Positions 1 through 11,139 are shown, counted from the first letter of the stretch. The stretch: DNA of 64,000 bases from Stomoxys calcitrans (GCF_963082655.1 NC_081555.1:22198643-22262642); one strand, 5' to 3'. The notes: generated by a model not told the origin, from the sequence alone. Numbers and translations are program-made.

Positions 1-84
<84 letters not shown>
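1..84. repeat. (TA)n microsatellite
   Basis: Uninterrupted alternating T and A from the window edge to base 84; it probably continues outside the window. Confidence 0.97.
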
Positions 85-87
<3 letters not shown>

Positions 88-119
88 AATAAAATACAAA
101 ACAAGGCAAACAATAAAAT

Positions 120-1440
120 AAAGAATTCAAACAAGTAAGAGCGTGCTAAGTTCGGCCGGGCCCAACCTTGTATACATTCCAACATAGATCGCATTTGTGG
201 AGTTCTCTGCCCGGTATCTCTTTTTAGGGGCTAACAAAGAATAATGAGGAAGAACTGTTATGCTATTGAAGCTATATCCAATTATAGTCCGATTCGGACC
301 ATAAATGAATTAAATGCCGAACATTGTAGAAATTATTGTGTAATACTTCAGTTCATTCGTATAAGAATTGCGCCTTGTATAAGAATTGCGCCTTGGGCTC
401 AAGAAGCAAAATCGGGAGATCGGTTTATATGGGAGCGGTATCAAGCTATAAATCGATTCAGACCATATTGCAAAGGCAAAGTTGTCGTACAAAATTTCAG
501 CTAAATCAGATAAGAATTGCGCCCTCTAGAGGCTTAAGAAGTCAAGATCCCAGATCGATTTATATGCCAGCTATATCAGGTTATAGACCGATTTGAACCA
601 TATTTGGCACAGATTTTGGAAGTCATGACAAAACACCTAATGCAAAATTTCAGCCAAATTGGATAAGAATTGCGCCCTCTAGAGGCTTAAGAAGTCAAGA
701 TCCCAGATCGATTTATATGCCAGCTATATCAGGTTATAGACCGATTTGAACCATACTCGGCACAGTTGTTGGAAGTCATAACAAAACACTTCATGCAAAA
801 TTTCAGCCATATCGAATGAGTGGCTCAAGAAGTCACGATCCCAGATCGGTTTATAATGCAGCTATATCAGATTATGTACCGATTTGCGTAAATATATGTA
901 TGTAAATCCCAGATCGGTTTATATGGCAGCTATATCAGGTTATGGACCGATTTGAACCATACTTAGCACAGTTATTGGAAGTCATAACAAAACAATTCAT
1001 GCAAATTTTGAGCCAAATCGTCGAAGAATTGCGCCCCCAAAAAGCTAAAGAAGTCAAGATCCTAAATCGGTTAATATGGCAGCTATACCAGGTTATGAAC
1101 AGATTTGAATCATACTTAGCACAGTTGTTGGAAGTTATACCAAAACTCCACGTGCAAAATTAAAGCCAAATCGGATAAGAATTGCGCCCCCTTAAAGCTG
1201 AAGAAATCGAGACCCCGGATCGGTTAATATGGCACCTATATCAGGTTATGAACCGATTCTAACCATACTTAGCACAGTTGTTGGATATCATAACAAAACG
1301 CCTCACGCTTAATTTCAGCTAAATCGGCGAAGATTTGGGCCCTCTAGAGGCCAAAGAAATCAAGATCCCGGATCGGTTTAATGGCAGCTCTATCAAAACA
1401 TGAACCGATATGGCCCATTTACAATCCCAACCGACCTACA
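120..1440 (+). repeat. Dispersed repeat with ~150-nt tandem minisatellite
   Basis: The element begins with an A-rich lead and GCTAAGTTCGGCCGGGCC (about 146-163), a start motif shared with repeats near 19240 and 60360. The body is about eight imperfect copies of a unit containing AGATCGGTTTATATGGCAGC, GACCGATTTGAACCATA, GCACAGTTGTTGGAAGTCAT and AAGAATTGCGCCCTCTAGAGG. Copy anchors at 541, 694, 832, 1053, 1204 and 1357 give periods near 138-153 nt. A start motif plus 150-nt internal repeats is reminiscent of DINE-1/Helitron-type elements, but that class assignment is inference. Short ORFs here only mirror the repeat. Confidence 0.85.
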
Positions 1441-1499
1441 CTAATAAAAAGTATTTGTGCAAAATTTCAAGCGCCTAGCTTTACTACTTCGAAAGTAAG

Positions 1500-1912
1500 C
1501 GTGCTTTCGACAGACTGACGGATTTGGCTAGATCGACTTAAAATGTAACGATGAACATGAACATATATCCTTTATGGGGTATCAGACGAAAATTTCGAGG
1601 AGTTACAAACGGAATGACGAAATTAGTATACCCCCATCCTATATTGGAGGGTATAAAAACCACCCCATATTTGTCGGAGGCGGCCATAGTGCAGAGATTG
1701 GCATGTACGCCTACAGCTCTGAACGTCTGGGTTCGAATCCTACAGCTACATCAGGTCTTAGAATGATTCAGGACAAATGTCATGGCAATCAAGAATATAT
1801 ATACTTTTTGTGGTCTACGACCACTATTTCGATGTGTTACAAACGGAATGATTATGTTAATATACCCCCATCCTATGGTGGAGGGTATAGGAAGTCTGTT
1901 ATCTAAATGTAG
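1500..1912 (+). repeat. 3'-end type of dispersed repeat, present twice
   Basis: Contains GACAGACTGACGGATTTGGC (near 1511) and TATCCTTTATGGGGTATCAG. The phrase GTTACAAACGGAATGA...ATACCCCCATCCTAT...GGAGGGTATA occurs at about 1602-1660 and again at about 1837-1890, so two element ends lie in tandem. A tRNA-like SINE head separates them. Confidence 0.7.
1679..1746 (+). repeat. tRNA-derived SINE head (fragment)
   Basis: Resembles a pol III promoter: an A-box-like TAGTGCAGAGATTGGC and a perfect B box GGTTCGAATCC at 1730-1740. It is a head-only copy of the SINE seen more fully at 21854-22150 and 45972-46227. It is not a tRNA gene because the stems do not pair well. Confidence 0.6.
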
Positions 1913-1915
1913 TCA

Positions 1916-2045
1916 AAATTAAAAAAAAAAAAATAATTATCAAAAAATTAAAAAAAAAAAAAAATTATCAAAAAATTAAAAAAAAAAATTATCAAAAAAT
2001 TCAAAAAAAAAAAAAATTATAAATGTAAAAATAAAATAAATAAAA
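1916..2045. repeat. A-rich short tandem repeat
   Basis: Three to four copies of ATTATCAAAAAATT separated by long A tracts. From 2046 to 2200 no recognisable element is seen. Confidence 0.8.
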
Positions 2046-2200
2046 TGGAATGGAATAGAAGAAACGCTTCATGGTTAAATTATAGACCAAACTGAAGATG
2101 TTTGACAGTGAGAGAAAACACGAAACGTGCGTGAGCTATTTAAACCAGTGTTGCCAAAAAGATAATAGCAAAAAAATCACCCTTTAGAAGGCATTTGCCA

Positions 2201-2398
2201 TCTCTTGCTATTAGGCTACAAGTTAGAAGTAGCAAATTTCCGAATGTTGTAAAACTTAATCTACTGTTATACAAATATACAAGACTCTGCTCCAATCCAT
2301 CTTTTATGAATTCTTCAAAATTCTCTTTTAGGAAGTTACCAAAAAATACAGATTACGTTATAACTTCAACTTAGGAACAATTATCTAAAGTTAAAGGC
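2201..2398 (+). promoter_or_regulatory. Conserved 5' block of gene A
   Basis: Homologous to the segment before every gene of the array. In order it has GCTATTAGGCTACAAG, GAATGTTGTAAAACTTAATC, ATACAAGACTCTGCTCCAAT, CTTTTATGAATTC, then TTCTCTTTTAGGAAGTT with the AG at 2330-2331, 68 nt before the ATG. The pyrimidine tract plus AG looks like a 3' splice site of a 5'-UTR intron; it could instead be part of the core promoter. Confidence 0.65.
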
Positions 2399-5300
2399 AT
2401 GTTGAAACATTCACCTCCCTCAGACTATTGCCGGCTCTGTGTAAAAAGCTGCCATGATTACCAGCACAGCCTCTATGATGAGACAGGTCAAGCTAACGCA
2501 AATCATGATCTTGTGGGCAAATATTTTACCAACACAGTGAGTCTCCTCTCTGATACACCCAATGACTTCCAAATATATCTTCAATGCTTTCAGATGTTGA
2601 ATATGGAATGGGAGAGACGTCTTCAATACATGTGTGGCAAATGTTGGCAGCATATCTGGAAGTTTCATCAATTCCAGGAGTCCATTATTGAGGCACAGAA
2701 GGGCCGACATTTGCATATAGAAGAGGCAAAAGCAGTTCAGGAAGTTAAGATTAAAACTGAGTTGAATATAAATCAGCAGAAAGTACAACTGGACTTGCCC
2801 ATGACCAAGGGACTAGGCACTAGCACTGAAGATTTAATCGTACCTACAGTCCTTAGCTTTGATATAAAAGCTGAAGAACCTTTGGATCTTAACAGTGATC
2901 ATGAAGGGATGTCGTCTCAGAACGGGCAGGACCATTTAACGGATGAAGAATTGTCTCCGATGATGTCCAGTAGAAAAGAAAATGCATCCTTACAAAATGG
3001 CAAAGATGATGAATCCAATGAAGACTACAGTTCAAGTGATGACAAGCCCTTATCATCTTTGAGCCAAACCAATATTTCCTCTTCAAAACATAAAGTCTCC
3101 GATACAAAAAGGTCTGTAGAGGAGTTTGATGAATTGGTGGCTTTGTGGCGAACCTCCTTAGAATGTGATATTTGCCATCATCTGGTGGCCAGCTATTCCC
3201 AGTTGAAGGAGCATTTTAGCAAAAGCCATGCTTCAGAAATTTGTTACCTCATGTGTTGCCAGTTGAGGCTGGACTCCCGTTACGATATTCTGCAACACAT
3301 AGACTATCATAATGCCCCGCAGCATCTAAAATGTGAGGTCTGTTGCAAGGCTTATCGTTGGGTGAGAACTTTAAGAACCCACATTAAAACTATCCACATC
3401 AGGAAGGGAGGAGATAAAAATGCTCAAGACAGCAGCGAGAAGTTGGAAGGAAAATTTCGTTGCTGCAAGTGTTCCAAGGACTTTGCAAGCGAAAAACATT
3501 TGGAAAGACACATTCAAAATGTCCATAAACCCAAGATCTTGGAATGTAAGTTTTGTGAAAAATCGTTTAGACGTCCAGAGGTACTGCGCGAGCATTTGGC
3601 TCGCCACACGGGCGTGAAGACATATGCCTGCTCCGCTTGTCCCAAGGCATTCAATTGGCGATCTAGTTATTTGGCGCACATGAAAAAAAATCATCCACAG
3701 GAATGGCAGAAGATGCGAAACGAAGAGGCCCAAAGGGAGCCTAAATGTGGGTATTGGCGAGAAATTCGAGGAGATAGTGTGATCTACGTTTGCATTTATT
3801 GTTTCAAAGAGTATAACAAGCAGATATCCGTATACAGACATAGCAGGGTATGTCTTGAAAGCGATAGACCAATGGAGCCAACAAAGGGAATTCGGATTGA
3901 AACACGGGGAGCCAGTGAAGTCTATGTGTGCATTTATTGTGAGACAGAGTATGAAATGCGGCGTTCTATTTACCATCATCTTAACCAATGTCAAAAAAAG
4001 GATGTCTCTGTAGCAGAGAAAGCATCAACGATTGCTGAATCCCCCGCACTAGCTGCGAAAGTCGTGATAGAGTCTGAATTGAAAAACGAAGGCTCTTTAG
4101 CAGAGCAGGCATCGACGATTTCTGAATCCCCCGTACCAGCTGAGAAAGTCGATATAAAGCCTGAGTTGAATACGAGTCAGCTGGAAGAACAACTGGAGTG
4201 GCATAATGCCAAGGGATTAAGCGCTAGCACTGAAAATGTAACCAAACCTAAGGCCCTCACTTTCGATATAAAAACGGAAGAGTCTGATGAAGAAACGTCT
4301 GACATGTCCAGTAGAAACGACAATAATGCCGTTGTATCCAATGAAGATTTTAGTTCGAGCAAAGTCGTCACACCGCTATCATCTTTGAGCCACACCAACC
4401 TTAGCTCTTCAGATAAAACAGTTGTTGCTACCAAAAGATCGGCAGAGGAGTTTGATGAACTGGTGGCTTTGTGGCGATCCTCTTTAGAATGTGACATTTG
4501 CCATCAGCTGGTGGCCAGCTATTCCCAGTTGAAGGAACATTTTAGCAAATTCCACGGTTCAGAAGGTTGCTACATCATGTGTTGCCAATTGAGGTTGGCA
4601 ACTCGTTTCGACATTGACAGACACATACGCTATCATAATGCCCCGCAGCAGCTTAAATGTGAGGCCTGTTGCAAGGCTTTCCGTTTGGCGAAACATTTGG
4701 GAAATCACAAAAGGACTGTCCACACCAGCAAGGGAGGAGACAAAAATGCTAAAAATAAAGACATTGAGACGCTGCAAGGGAAATATCGTTGCAGCAAGTG
4801 TTCGAAGGACTTTGCAACGGAAAATCAGTTAAATAAACACAATCAAAATGTCCATAAACCCAAGACCTTGGAATGTAACTTTTGCGAAAAATCGTTTATG
4901 CGTCCCGCGGCATTGCGCTATCATATGGCTAGCCACAAAGGCGAGAAGACGCATGCCTGCCCCTTTTGCCCCAAGGCATTCACCTGGCCAAGTGATTTCT
5001 CCCTACACATGAACAAATTTCATCTACAGGAATGGAAGCAAATGCAAAAGGAGGAGGCCCAAAGAAAGCCCAAATGTGGTTATTGGCGAGAAACTCGAGG
5101 AGAGAGTATGGTCTTTGTGTGCATTTATTGTTTCAAGGAGTATGACAATCGGCATTCAATGTACTATCATTCCAAGCAATGTCAAATATATGGCACACCA
5201 GTAGAGCCTAAAATGGGGTTTCGGCTTGAAACCCGGGGTAAGAGTAAAGTCCATGTGTGCATTTACTGTGCCAAGGAGTTTGAAAAGCTTCATTCCATGT

Positions 5301-6967
5301 ACCTTCATCTTAAACAATGTCATAGAGACGGTGGCTCTTTAATGGAAGAGCAAGCATCAATGATTTGTGAACCCCTCACTTCAGCTGAGAAAGTCGAAAT
5401 AGAGCCTGAGTTGAATACAAAACAACAGGAAGTGCAACTGGAGTGCGATAATGCCAAGGAACTAAGCGCTAACAATGAAAATTTAATCAAACCTAAAGCC
5501 CTTACCTTTGATATAAAGTCTGAAGAACCCTTGGATCTCAACAGTGATTACGAGCGGGTGTCACCTCAACACCTGGAACAGTTAACGGATGACGAAATGT
5601 CTCTGTTGTCTTACATGTCCAGTAGTAGAAACGAAAGTTCATACTTAAAGAATGACGATTTATCCAATGAAGCTTGTGACTCGAATGATGACCTGCCCCT
5701 ATCATCTTTGAACCCTACCAAGTTTTGCTCTTCATATAAAGAAGTTCCTGCTGCGAAAAAGTCTGTGGAGGAGTTTGATGAGCTGGTGGTTTCGTGGCGT
5801 TCCTCCTTGAAATGCGAAATTTGCCTCCAGCTAGTGCCCAACTATTCCCAGTTGAGGGATCATTTTGGCAAAAGCCATGCTTCAGTGAAATGTTACCTCA
5901 TGTGTTGCCAATTGAGGCTGGAAACTCGTAACGATATTGAAAACCATATTCACTATCATAATGCTCCGCAGCAGCTAAAGTGTGAGGCCTGTTGTAAGGC
6001 TTACCGTTTGGAGGAAGATTTAAGAGTTCACAAACGGAAAGTCCACACCAGCAAGGGAGGAGATCAAAATGATGAAGACAGCGACAAGTTGCAAGGGAAG
6101 TATCGATGCCGCAAGTGTTTGAAGGATTTTGCAACGAACCGGCATTTAAATAAACACAATCGTGATGTCCATGAGCCCAAGACTTTTGCATGTAACTTGT
6201 GTGAAAAATCGTTTCGGCGTCCAGGGGCCCTGCGTGATCATTTGGCTACCCACAAAGGCGAGAAGAGGCATCTATGTTCTTTTTGCCCCAAGGCATTCAT
6301 CAGGCGAAGTGTTTTCAGTCTACATATGAGAAAATCTCACCTTCAGGAATGGATGAAAATGCAAAACGAGATGGGAAAATCTCAGGAACGGAAGAAGATG
6401 CAAAACGAGGAGGCCCAAAAATTGCCTAAGTGTGGGTATCGGCGAGAAACTCGAGGAGAGAGTATGGTCTTTGTTTGCATTTATTGTTTCAACGAGAGTG
6501 ACACTCGGCATTCAGCGTACTATCATGCCAAGCGATGTCCAAAATATGATAGACCAGCACAGCCTAAGAAGGGGTATCGTCTGGAATCCCGGGGAAAGAG
6601 TCAAGTCCATGTGTGCATTTATTGTGCCAGGGAGTTTGAAAAGCGACATTCCATGTACCAGCATCTTAACCAATGTCATAAAGACGTTGACTCTTTAGGG
6701 GAGAAGCAGGCGGCAGCAATGAGTGCTGAACTCCCCGTACCAGCTGAAAAAGTCCAGATAAAGCCTGAGTTGAATAAAAATCAACAGGAAGTAAAACAGG
6801 AGTGGCATACTGCAACAAGGACTAATGTGAAAACCGAACAATTTTCTGCTAATACAAATGGCTTGGAAAATAAAATAAAAGACGATGAAATGCCAACAGA
6901 GTTTGAAGTTAATACATGGGAAAGTGAAGAATTCATAGAATCCAATGAAGAATTTATTGAGCTATGA
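2399..6967 (+). CDS. Gene A: ZAD zinc-finger protein with triplicated finger body
   Basis: Probable nuclear DNA-binding regulator of the ZAD-C2H2 class, grauzone-like. Suggested model: exon 1 2399-2536, intron 2537-2593, exon 2 2594-6967, giving 1,503 aa. The intron (57 nt, GTGAGT...TTTCAG) has no stop and is in frame, so retention would add 19 residues. The ZAD has Cys 11, 14, 60 and 63, split after residue 46 as in all paralogues. The body is repeated three times: the KRSVEEFDEL lead-in lies near residues 218, 660 and 1101, a 441-442 aa period. Each unit has an acidic linker, six C2H2 fingers and two CCHC modules. Unit 2 lacks PLDLN. After unit 3 the start of another linker (PAEKVQIKPELN) runs into the shared tail, as expected from unequal exchange. 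It ends SNEEFIEL. Targets unknown. Confidence 0.9.
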   Translation: MLKHSPPSDYCRLCVKSCHDYQHSLYDETGQANANHDLVGKYFTNTVSLLSDTPNDFQIYLQCFQMLNMEWERRLQYMCGKCWQHIWKFHQFQESIIEAQKGRHLHIEEAKAVQEVKIKTELNINQQKVQLDLPMTKGLGTSTEDLIVPTVLSFDIKAEEPLDLNSDHEGMSSQNGQDHLTDEELSPMMSSRKENASLQNGKDDESNEDYSSSDDKPLSSLSQTNISSSKHKVSDTKRSVEEFDELVALWRTSLECDICHHLVASYSQLKEHFSKSHASEICYLMCCQLRLDSRYDILQHIDYHNAPQHLKCEVCCKAYRWVRTLRTHIKTIHIRKGGDKNAQDSSEKLEGKFRCCKCSKDFASEKHLERHIQNVHKPKILECKFCEKSFRRPEVLREHLARHTGVKTYACSACPKAFNWRSSYLAHMKKNHPQEWQKMRNEEAQREPKCGYWREIRGDSVIYVCIYCFKEYNKQISVYRHSRVCLESDRPMEPTKGIRIETRGASEVYVCIYCETEYEMRRSIYHHLNQCQKKDVSVAEKASTIAESPALAAKVVIESELKNEGSLAEQASTISESPVPAEKVDIKPELNTSQLEEQLEWHNAKGLSASTENVTKPKALTFDIKTEESDEETSDMSSRNDNNAVVSNEDFSSSKVVTPLSSLSHTNLSSSDKTVVATKRSAEEFDELVALWRSSLECDICHQLVASYSQLKEHFSKFHGSEGCYIMCCQLRLATRFDIDRHIRYHNAPQQLKCEACCKAFRLAKHLGNHKRTVHTSKGGDKNAKNKDIETLQGKYRCSKCSKDFATENQLNKHNQNVHKPKTLECNFCEKSFMRPAALRYHMASHKGEKTHACPFCPKAFTWPSDFSLHMNKFHLQEWKQMQKEEAQRKPKCGYWRETRGESMVFVCIYCFKEYDNRHSMYYHSKQCQIYGTPVEPKMGFRLETRGKSKVHVCIYCAKEFEKLHSMYLHLKQCHRDGGSLMEEQASMICEPLTSAEKVEIEPELNTKQQEVQLECDNAKELSANNENLIKPKALTFDIKSEEPLDLNSDYERVSPQHLEQLTDDEMSLLSYMSSSRNESSYLKNDDLSNEACDSNDDLPLSSLNPTKFCSSYKEVPAAKKSVEEFDELVVSWRSSLKCEICLQLVPNYSQLRDHFGKSHASVKCYLMCCQLRLETRNDIENHIHYHNAPQQLKCEACCKAYRLEEDLRVHKRKVHTSKGGDQNDEDSDKLQGKYRCRKCLKDFATNRHLNKHNRDVHEPKTFACNLCEKSFRRPGALRDHLATHKGEKRHLCSFCPKAFIRRSVFSLHMRKSHLQEWMKMQNEMGKSQERKKMQNEEAQKLPKCGYRRETRGESMVFVCIYCFNESDTRHSAYYHAKRCPKYDRPAQPKKGYRLESRGKSQVHVCIYCAREFEKRHSMYQHLNQCHKDVDSLGEKQAAAMSAELPVPAEKVQIKPELNKNQQEVKQEWHTATRTNVKTEQFSANTNGLENKIKDDEMPTEFEVNTWESEEFIESNEEFIEL

Positions 6968-7424
6968 GCATAGGCTTAAGACCTTAGTGGGTATATTGAA
7001 AAACTCTCTATTGTGAATTAGGTTTTTCTTAATTGAAAGAAAATTTTGGAAATTTAAGAATGCAAATATTTAAGTCGATCATAATTTATAAAGAATTTTA
7101 GATTAAAATTTTTATAAAAGGGGTATAACATCTATTAAATACGAGATGAAATTTGACTCTATTCAAAAGCGCACTCGATCAAGTATGCGTTGAGATGGGT
7201 TTCTACCGGGTATTTACCCAATTTACCGGATAAATACCTCATCGCCCATCTCTAAATATGCGGGAATTCGCCCCCCCCATTTTATGGCATAAAACACATT
7301 GTGTGAACAAAACCTTTCAAAGAATTACATAAAATTTTTTTTTTTTTTTGAATCATTGAAGTGTGAAGAAATTACTTTAGCAGTACAATCTAATTGATTA
7401 TTGTATTTTCATCTTACACTCTTA
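6968..7424. other. 3' flank of gene A, no gene seen
   Basis: AT-rich 3' untranslated or intergenic DNA with a C8 tract near 7272 and a T run near 7336. No coding or recognised repeat content. Confidence 0.5.
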
Positions 7425-7625
7425 TTAATAATCACTTTCTTTAAGTCTAACTGGATTTTGGATAACTTATTTTTATGTCACCCTATATTCTTAGTATAAT
7501 AGTTTAAAATTTGCTGCGAATTACAATATCCTTATGTATTTTTGCTTTTGCCGCTTGAATAAATAAAAAAATAGAACAATAAAAAAAAGTTAAAACTTTG
7601 AATTTTCATACAATAGTTCCTTTTA
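7425..7625 (+). other. Conserved 3' block of the duplicated unit (gene A copy)
   Basis: Contains TTATGTCACCCTATATTCTTAG, CTTATGTATTTTTGC and CGCTTGAATAAATAAAAAA. The same order recurs downstream of genes C (21530), D (26335), F (40075) and H (50455). The clustered AATAAA suggests a distal polyadenylation region, about 590 nt after the stop here. Confidence 0.55.
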
Positions 7626-7759
7626 TCGCCTAAAATCCTTCGCATGAACTCCATTTCATCGAAACAATGAAAAAGGCTGGTCGCAAAGCCATCGGTGGCG
7701 CCGCATGCATATAAATGTCCATATGTGTCAGTAACACTAGAAAACATTGAACATTTCAC

Positions 7760-9715
7760 AAAAAATTGCCTAAGATAATGAAATAATTGCGAAAAGTCTT
7801 AAATGATGAAATTTCTGTTCCAATGGAACAATTTTTGAAAATGTTCTCAAAAACGTTATTTCTTAGAAAATTTTGCAAGAGAAAAACAGTTAATAAAAAG
7901 TAAAAAAATAAAAATTTAAATATGAAAGATAATAAATAAAATATAAAAAGTAATAAAAAAACATAGAATTGAATAGTTAGGATTAAAAAAAAATGCAAAA
8001 AAATAATTATTGGAAAGATGAAAAAAAAACAAATAATAACTAAGTAAAAAATAAAAAGAAATAAAAATACAAAAAATTAAACAATGGAAATAGAAATAAA
8101 ATAAAAAAATTTAAAAAGCTAAAAATAACTACTAAGATGAATAAATAACTAAAAAAACAAATAATAACTAAATAAAAAATAAAAAGAAACAAAAATACAA
8201 AAAAAAAAAAATAAAAAAAGCAAATAAAAAATAAAGTAAAAAAGTTAAAAATTTAAATAGTTAAATATAACTACTAAGATATATAAATAATTAAAAAAAC
8301 AGAACAAAAATAAAAACTAATTAGTAATAAAAAAATAAAAATTAAAATGAAAAATAAAATAAAATAAAAATACAATAAAAGCAATTAAAATAAAATAATA
8401 AAAATTAAATAAAATTAAAAAATAACAAAATAAAAAAAAAAATATATAAATAAAATGAGAAAATGAAGTAAATAGATAAAGAAAACATTAACAAAAAATA
8501 AATAAAAACTTAAATATTAAAGATAATAAATAAAATATCAAAAGTAATAAAAAAGATATAAAATTAAATAGTAAAGATATAAAAAAATGCAAAAAATTTA
8601 TTATTGGAAAAATTAAAAAATAGCAAATGAATAAAAAATAAAAAGAAATAAAAATACAAAATACAAATAAAAATAAAACAAAAAACTTAAAAAATTAAAT
8701 AATTAAAAATTACTACTAAGATAAATAAATAACTAAAAAAATAATAACTAAATAAAAAATAAAAAGAAACAAAAATACAAAAAAAAAAAAAATTAAGAAA
8801 ACAAATAAAATTACTTAATTTAAAAAAAAATCAAATAGTTAAAAATAAATACTAAGATAAATAAATAACCAAAAAAAAAAAAAACAAAATAAAATTGCTT
8901 TATTAAAAAAATCAAATAGTTAAAAATAACTACTAAGACAAATAAATAACAAAAAAAAACAAATAAAAAAATTAAAATGATAAATAAAATAAAATAAAAA
9001 AATAATTAATTGCAATTAAAATAAAGAAATAAAAAATAACTAAATAAAAAAATTAAATAAATTATATGAAAAAATAATGTAATTAAATAAATAATAACAT
9101 TGACAAAACAAACAAAAAATAAATAAATAAAAACCAAAACTAATAAAAAATTAAAATTTAAATAAAAAAGAAAATATGAAAAATATACAATAAATGCAAT
9201 TAAAATAAAAAATAGAAAAGAATTAAAAAATAAATTAAAAAATATACAATAAATGCAATTAAAATAAAAAAATAAAAAAAAAACTAAAAAAAAATTTAAA
9301 AAATAAAAAAATTAAAGAAAATAAATTAAATTAAAAATAAATTAAAAATAAAAAAAAATAATTAAATAAAAACATAAACAAAAAATCAAAAAATGTTGTC
9401 AAAACAAACAAAAACCTAAAAGAAAAAAAAATAAGTCAATAATAAAATAGTTTAAAAATATAAGAAATTTAATAAACAATTTTAATTAAAAGTAAAAAAA
9501 ATGAAAAAAAAATATATAAAAAATACAAAGTGAAATTAAAAAAACTATGTAAAACACAATCTAGTGGCTAAAATAAAAAAATAAACAAGAAGTAATTAAA
9601 AAAACCAAGAAACAAATCCAAAGCCAAAAACAAAAATATAAAAAAAATAAACGACAAATTTTGAAATAAACAAAAAATTAAATAAATAACAATGTAAATA
9701 AACAAAAAACATAAA
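7760..9715. repeat. Long A-rich low-complexity tract
   Basis: Nearly 2 kb of AAATAAA, AAAATTAAA and similar words with almost no G or C. Short phrases recur (for example AACTACTAAGATAAATAAATAA near 8130, 8260, 8705, 8850 and 8925), so it is a degenerate tandem array. No coding content. Confidence 0.9.
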
Positions 9716-10099
9716 ATATAATATATCTTATCTTTGGGTTTATTTTTTTAGGAAACAACGCAGAAGTTGAGCTAAACGTCTTTTTTTTGCTATAGATTGC
9801 AATGCTGCATACCCAACTCAAAAAATTGTTTCTCATCAAAAATTTAAAATATTGGGAGGGTTGCCCTCTTAGCAAAAAAAAAATAAAAAAAGCTTTTATA
9901 TTTTAAGGAAATTTGTTTATTTTACGGTTCGCCTTCAAATTTCGTACTGCGGAGTGCTTTACATTTTCTAACTTCTAAAAAATTAAAGAATTACAGCGTT
10001 TTCCAACTTAAAAATGACCTTGGCAATTTTAGGCCCATAATAAGTCGATTTACGATGTTTTTAATAGAAAACATTGATTTGCATCACGAATCCAATGGT
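9716..10099. other. Unassigned AT-rich DNA
   Basis: Nothing recognisable apart from T-rich runs; the short minus-strand ORF here is AT-driven. Confidence 0.4.
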
Positions 10100-10319
10100 G
10101 TTTTCAAAATTTCGGAGCTCGAAAATCTAAGGAAGTTACAGCAATTTCGAACTCACATAGATTTTTTTTTTGCCTTCTTGGGGTATCAATTTTGAGATTT
10201 TGGGCTTTATATATGGGATCTTTACCTAAATCTGGTTGGATTTTGATGATATTTTTTGCATGTAGTGCGACGTCAAATAAATCATCTCTTGCTAAATTTT
10301 GTAAGGATGGGACCAAAAT

Positions 10320-11090
10320 TGTGCCTTCTACAGCCCTAAAAGACCATATCGGATGAAAGTTATATATGGGAGCTATATCTTACTCTGAACCGATTTCGAT
10401 GGAATTTTGCATACATACTAGGACGTAAAAAAGCACTTCGTGCCAAATTTGGTAACGGTCGGACCAAACTTGTGACCTCTACAGCCTTAATAGGTCAAAT
10501 CGGATGAAAGTTATATCTGGGAGCTATATTTTACTCTGAACCGATTTCGATGGAATTTTGCATACATACTAGGACGTCGAAAAAAATTTGGTAACGATCG
10601 GATCAAAATTGTGGCTTCTACAGCTTTAAAAGGGCATATCGGATGAAAGATATACATGGGAGCAATATCTAAATCTGGACCAATTTCAATTCATGAAATT
10701 TTGTACACATATTGGGACGTAAAAAAAAACACTTTGTGCCAAATTTTGTAAGGATCGGACCAAAATTGTGTCTTCTACAGCTATAAAAGGTCACACCGGA
10801 TGAAAGATATATATGGGAGCTATATTTAAAACTGAACCGATTTTTTTCAAATAGGTTCCAAACCGAAAAAGAGAATTTTGTGAAAATCGAACAACAAATG
10901 CGACCTATACCTTGATTACAATAATACATGGACAGACAGACGTACATAGCTAAACCGAATCAGGAAGTGATTCTAAGCCGATCCGTATACTTATTGATGG
11001 CTCTAGCTCTTCTCCTTCTTAGCGTTGCAAACAAATGCAAAAATCTATAATACCTTGTACCACAGTAGTGGTGTAGGGTATAAAAATAAA
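10320..11090 (+). repeat. Dispersed repeat with ~130-150-nt subunits and GGTATAAAAA end
   Basis: Four imperfect copies of a unit with TCGGATGAAAG(T/A)TATA, GGGAGCTATAT and CTGAACCGATTTCGATGG (10350, 10500, 10640, 10795). The end reads GGACAGACAGACGTACATAG, CCGATCCGTATACTTATTGA and GTAGTGGTGTAGGGTATAAA. The same terminal phrases occur at 34050-34135 and 51200-51315. Confidence 0.75.
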
Positions 11091-11139
11091 ATCATATACA
11101 CCCTCCATCATGGATCGCATTTGTCAAGTTCTTTGAATG

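Noticed and set aside
1551..1906. Two overlapping ORFs of 71 and 110 aa
   Set aside because: Formed by dispersed repeat ends and a SINE head.
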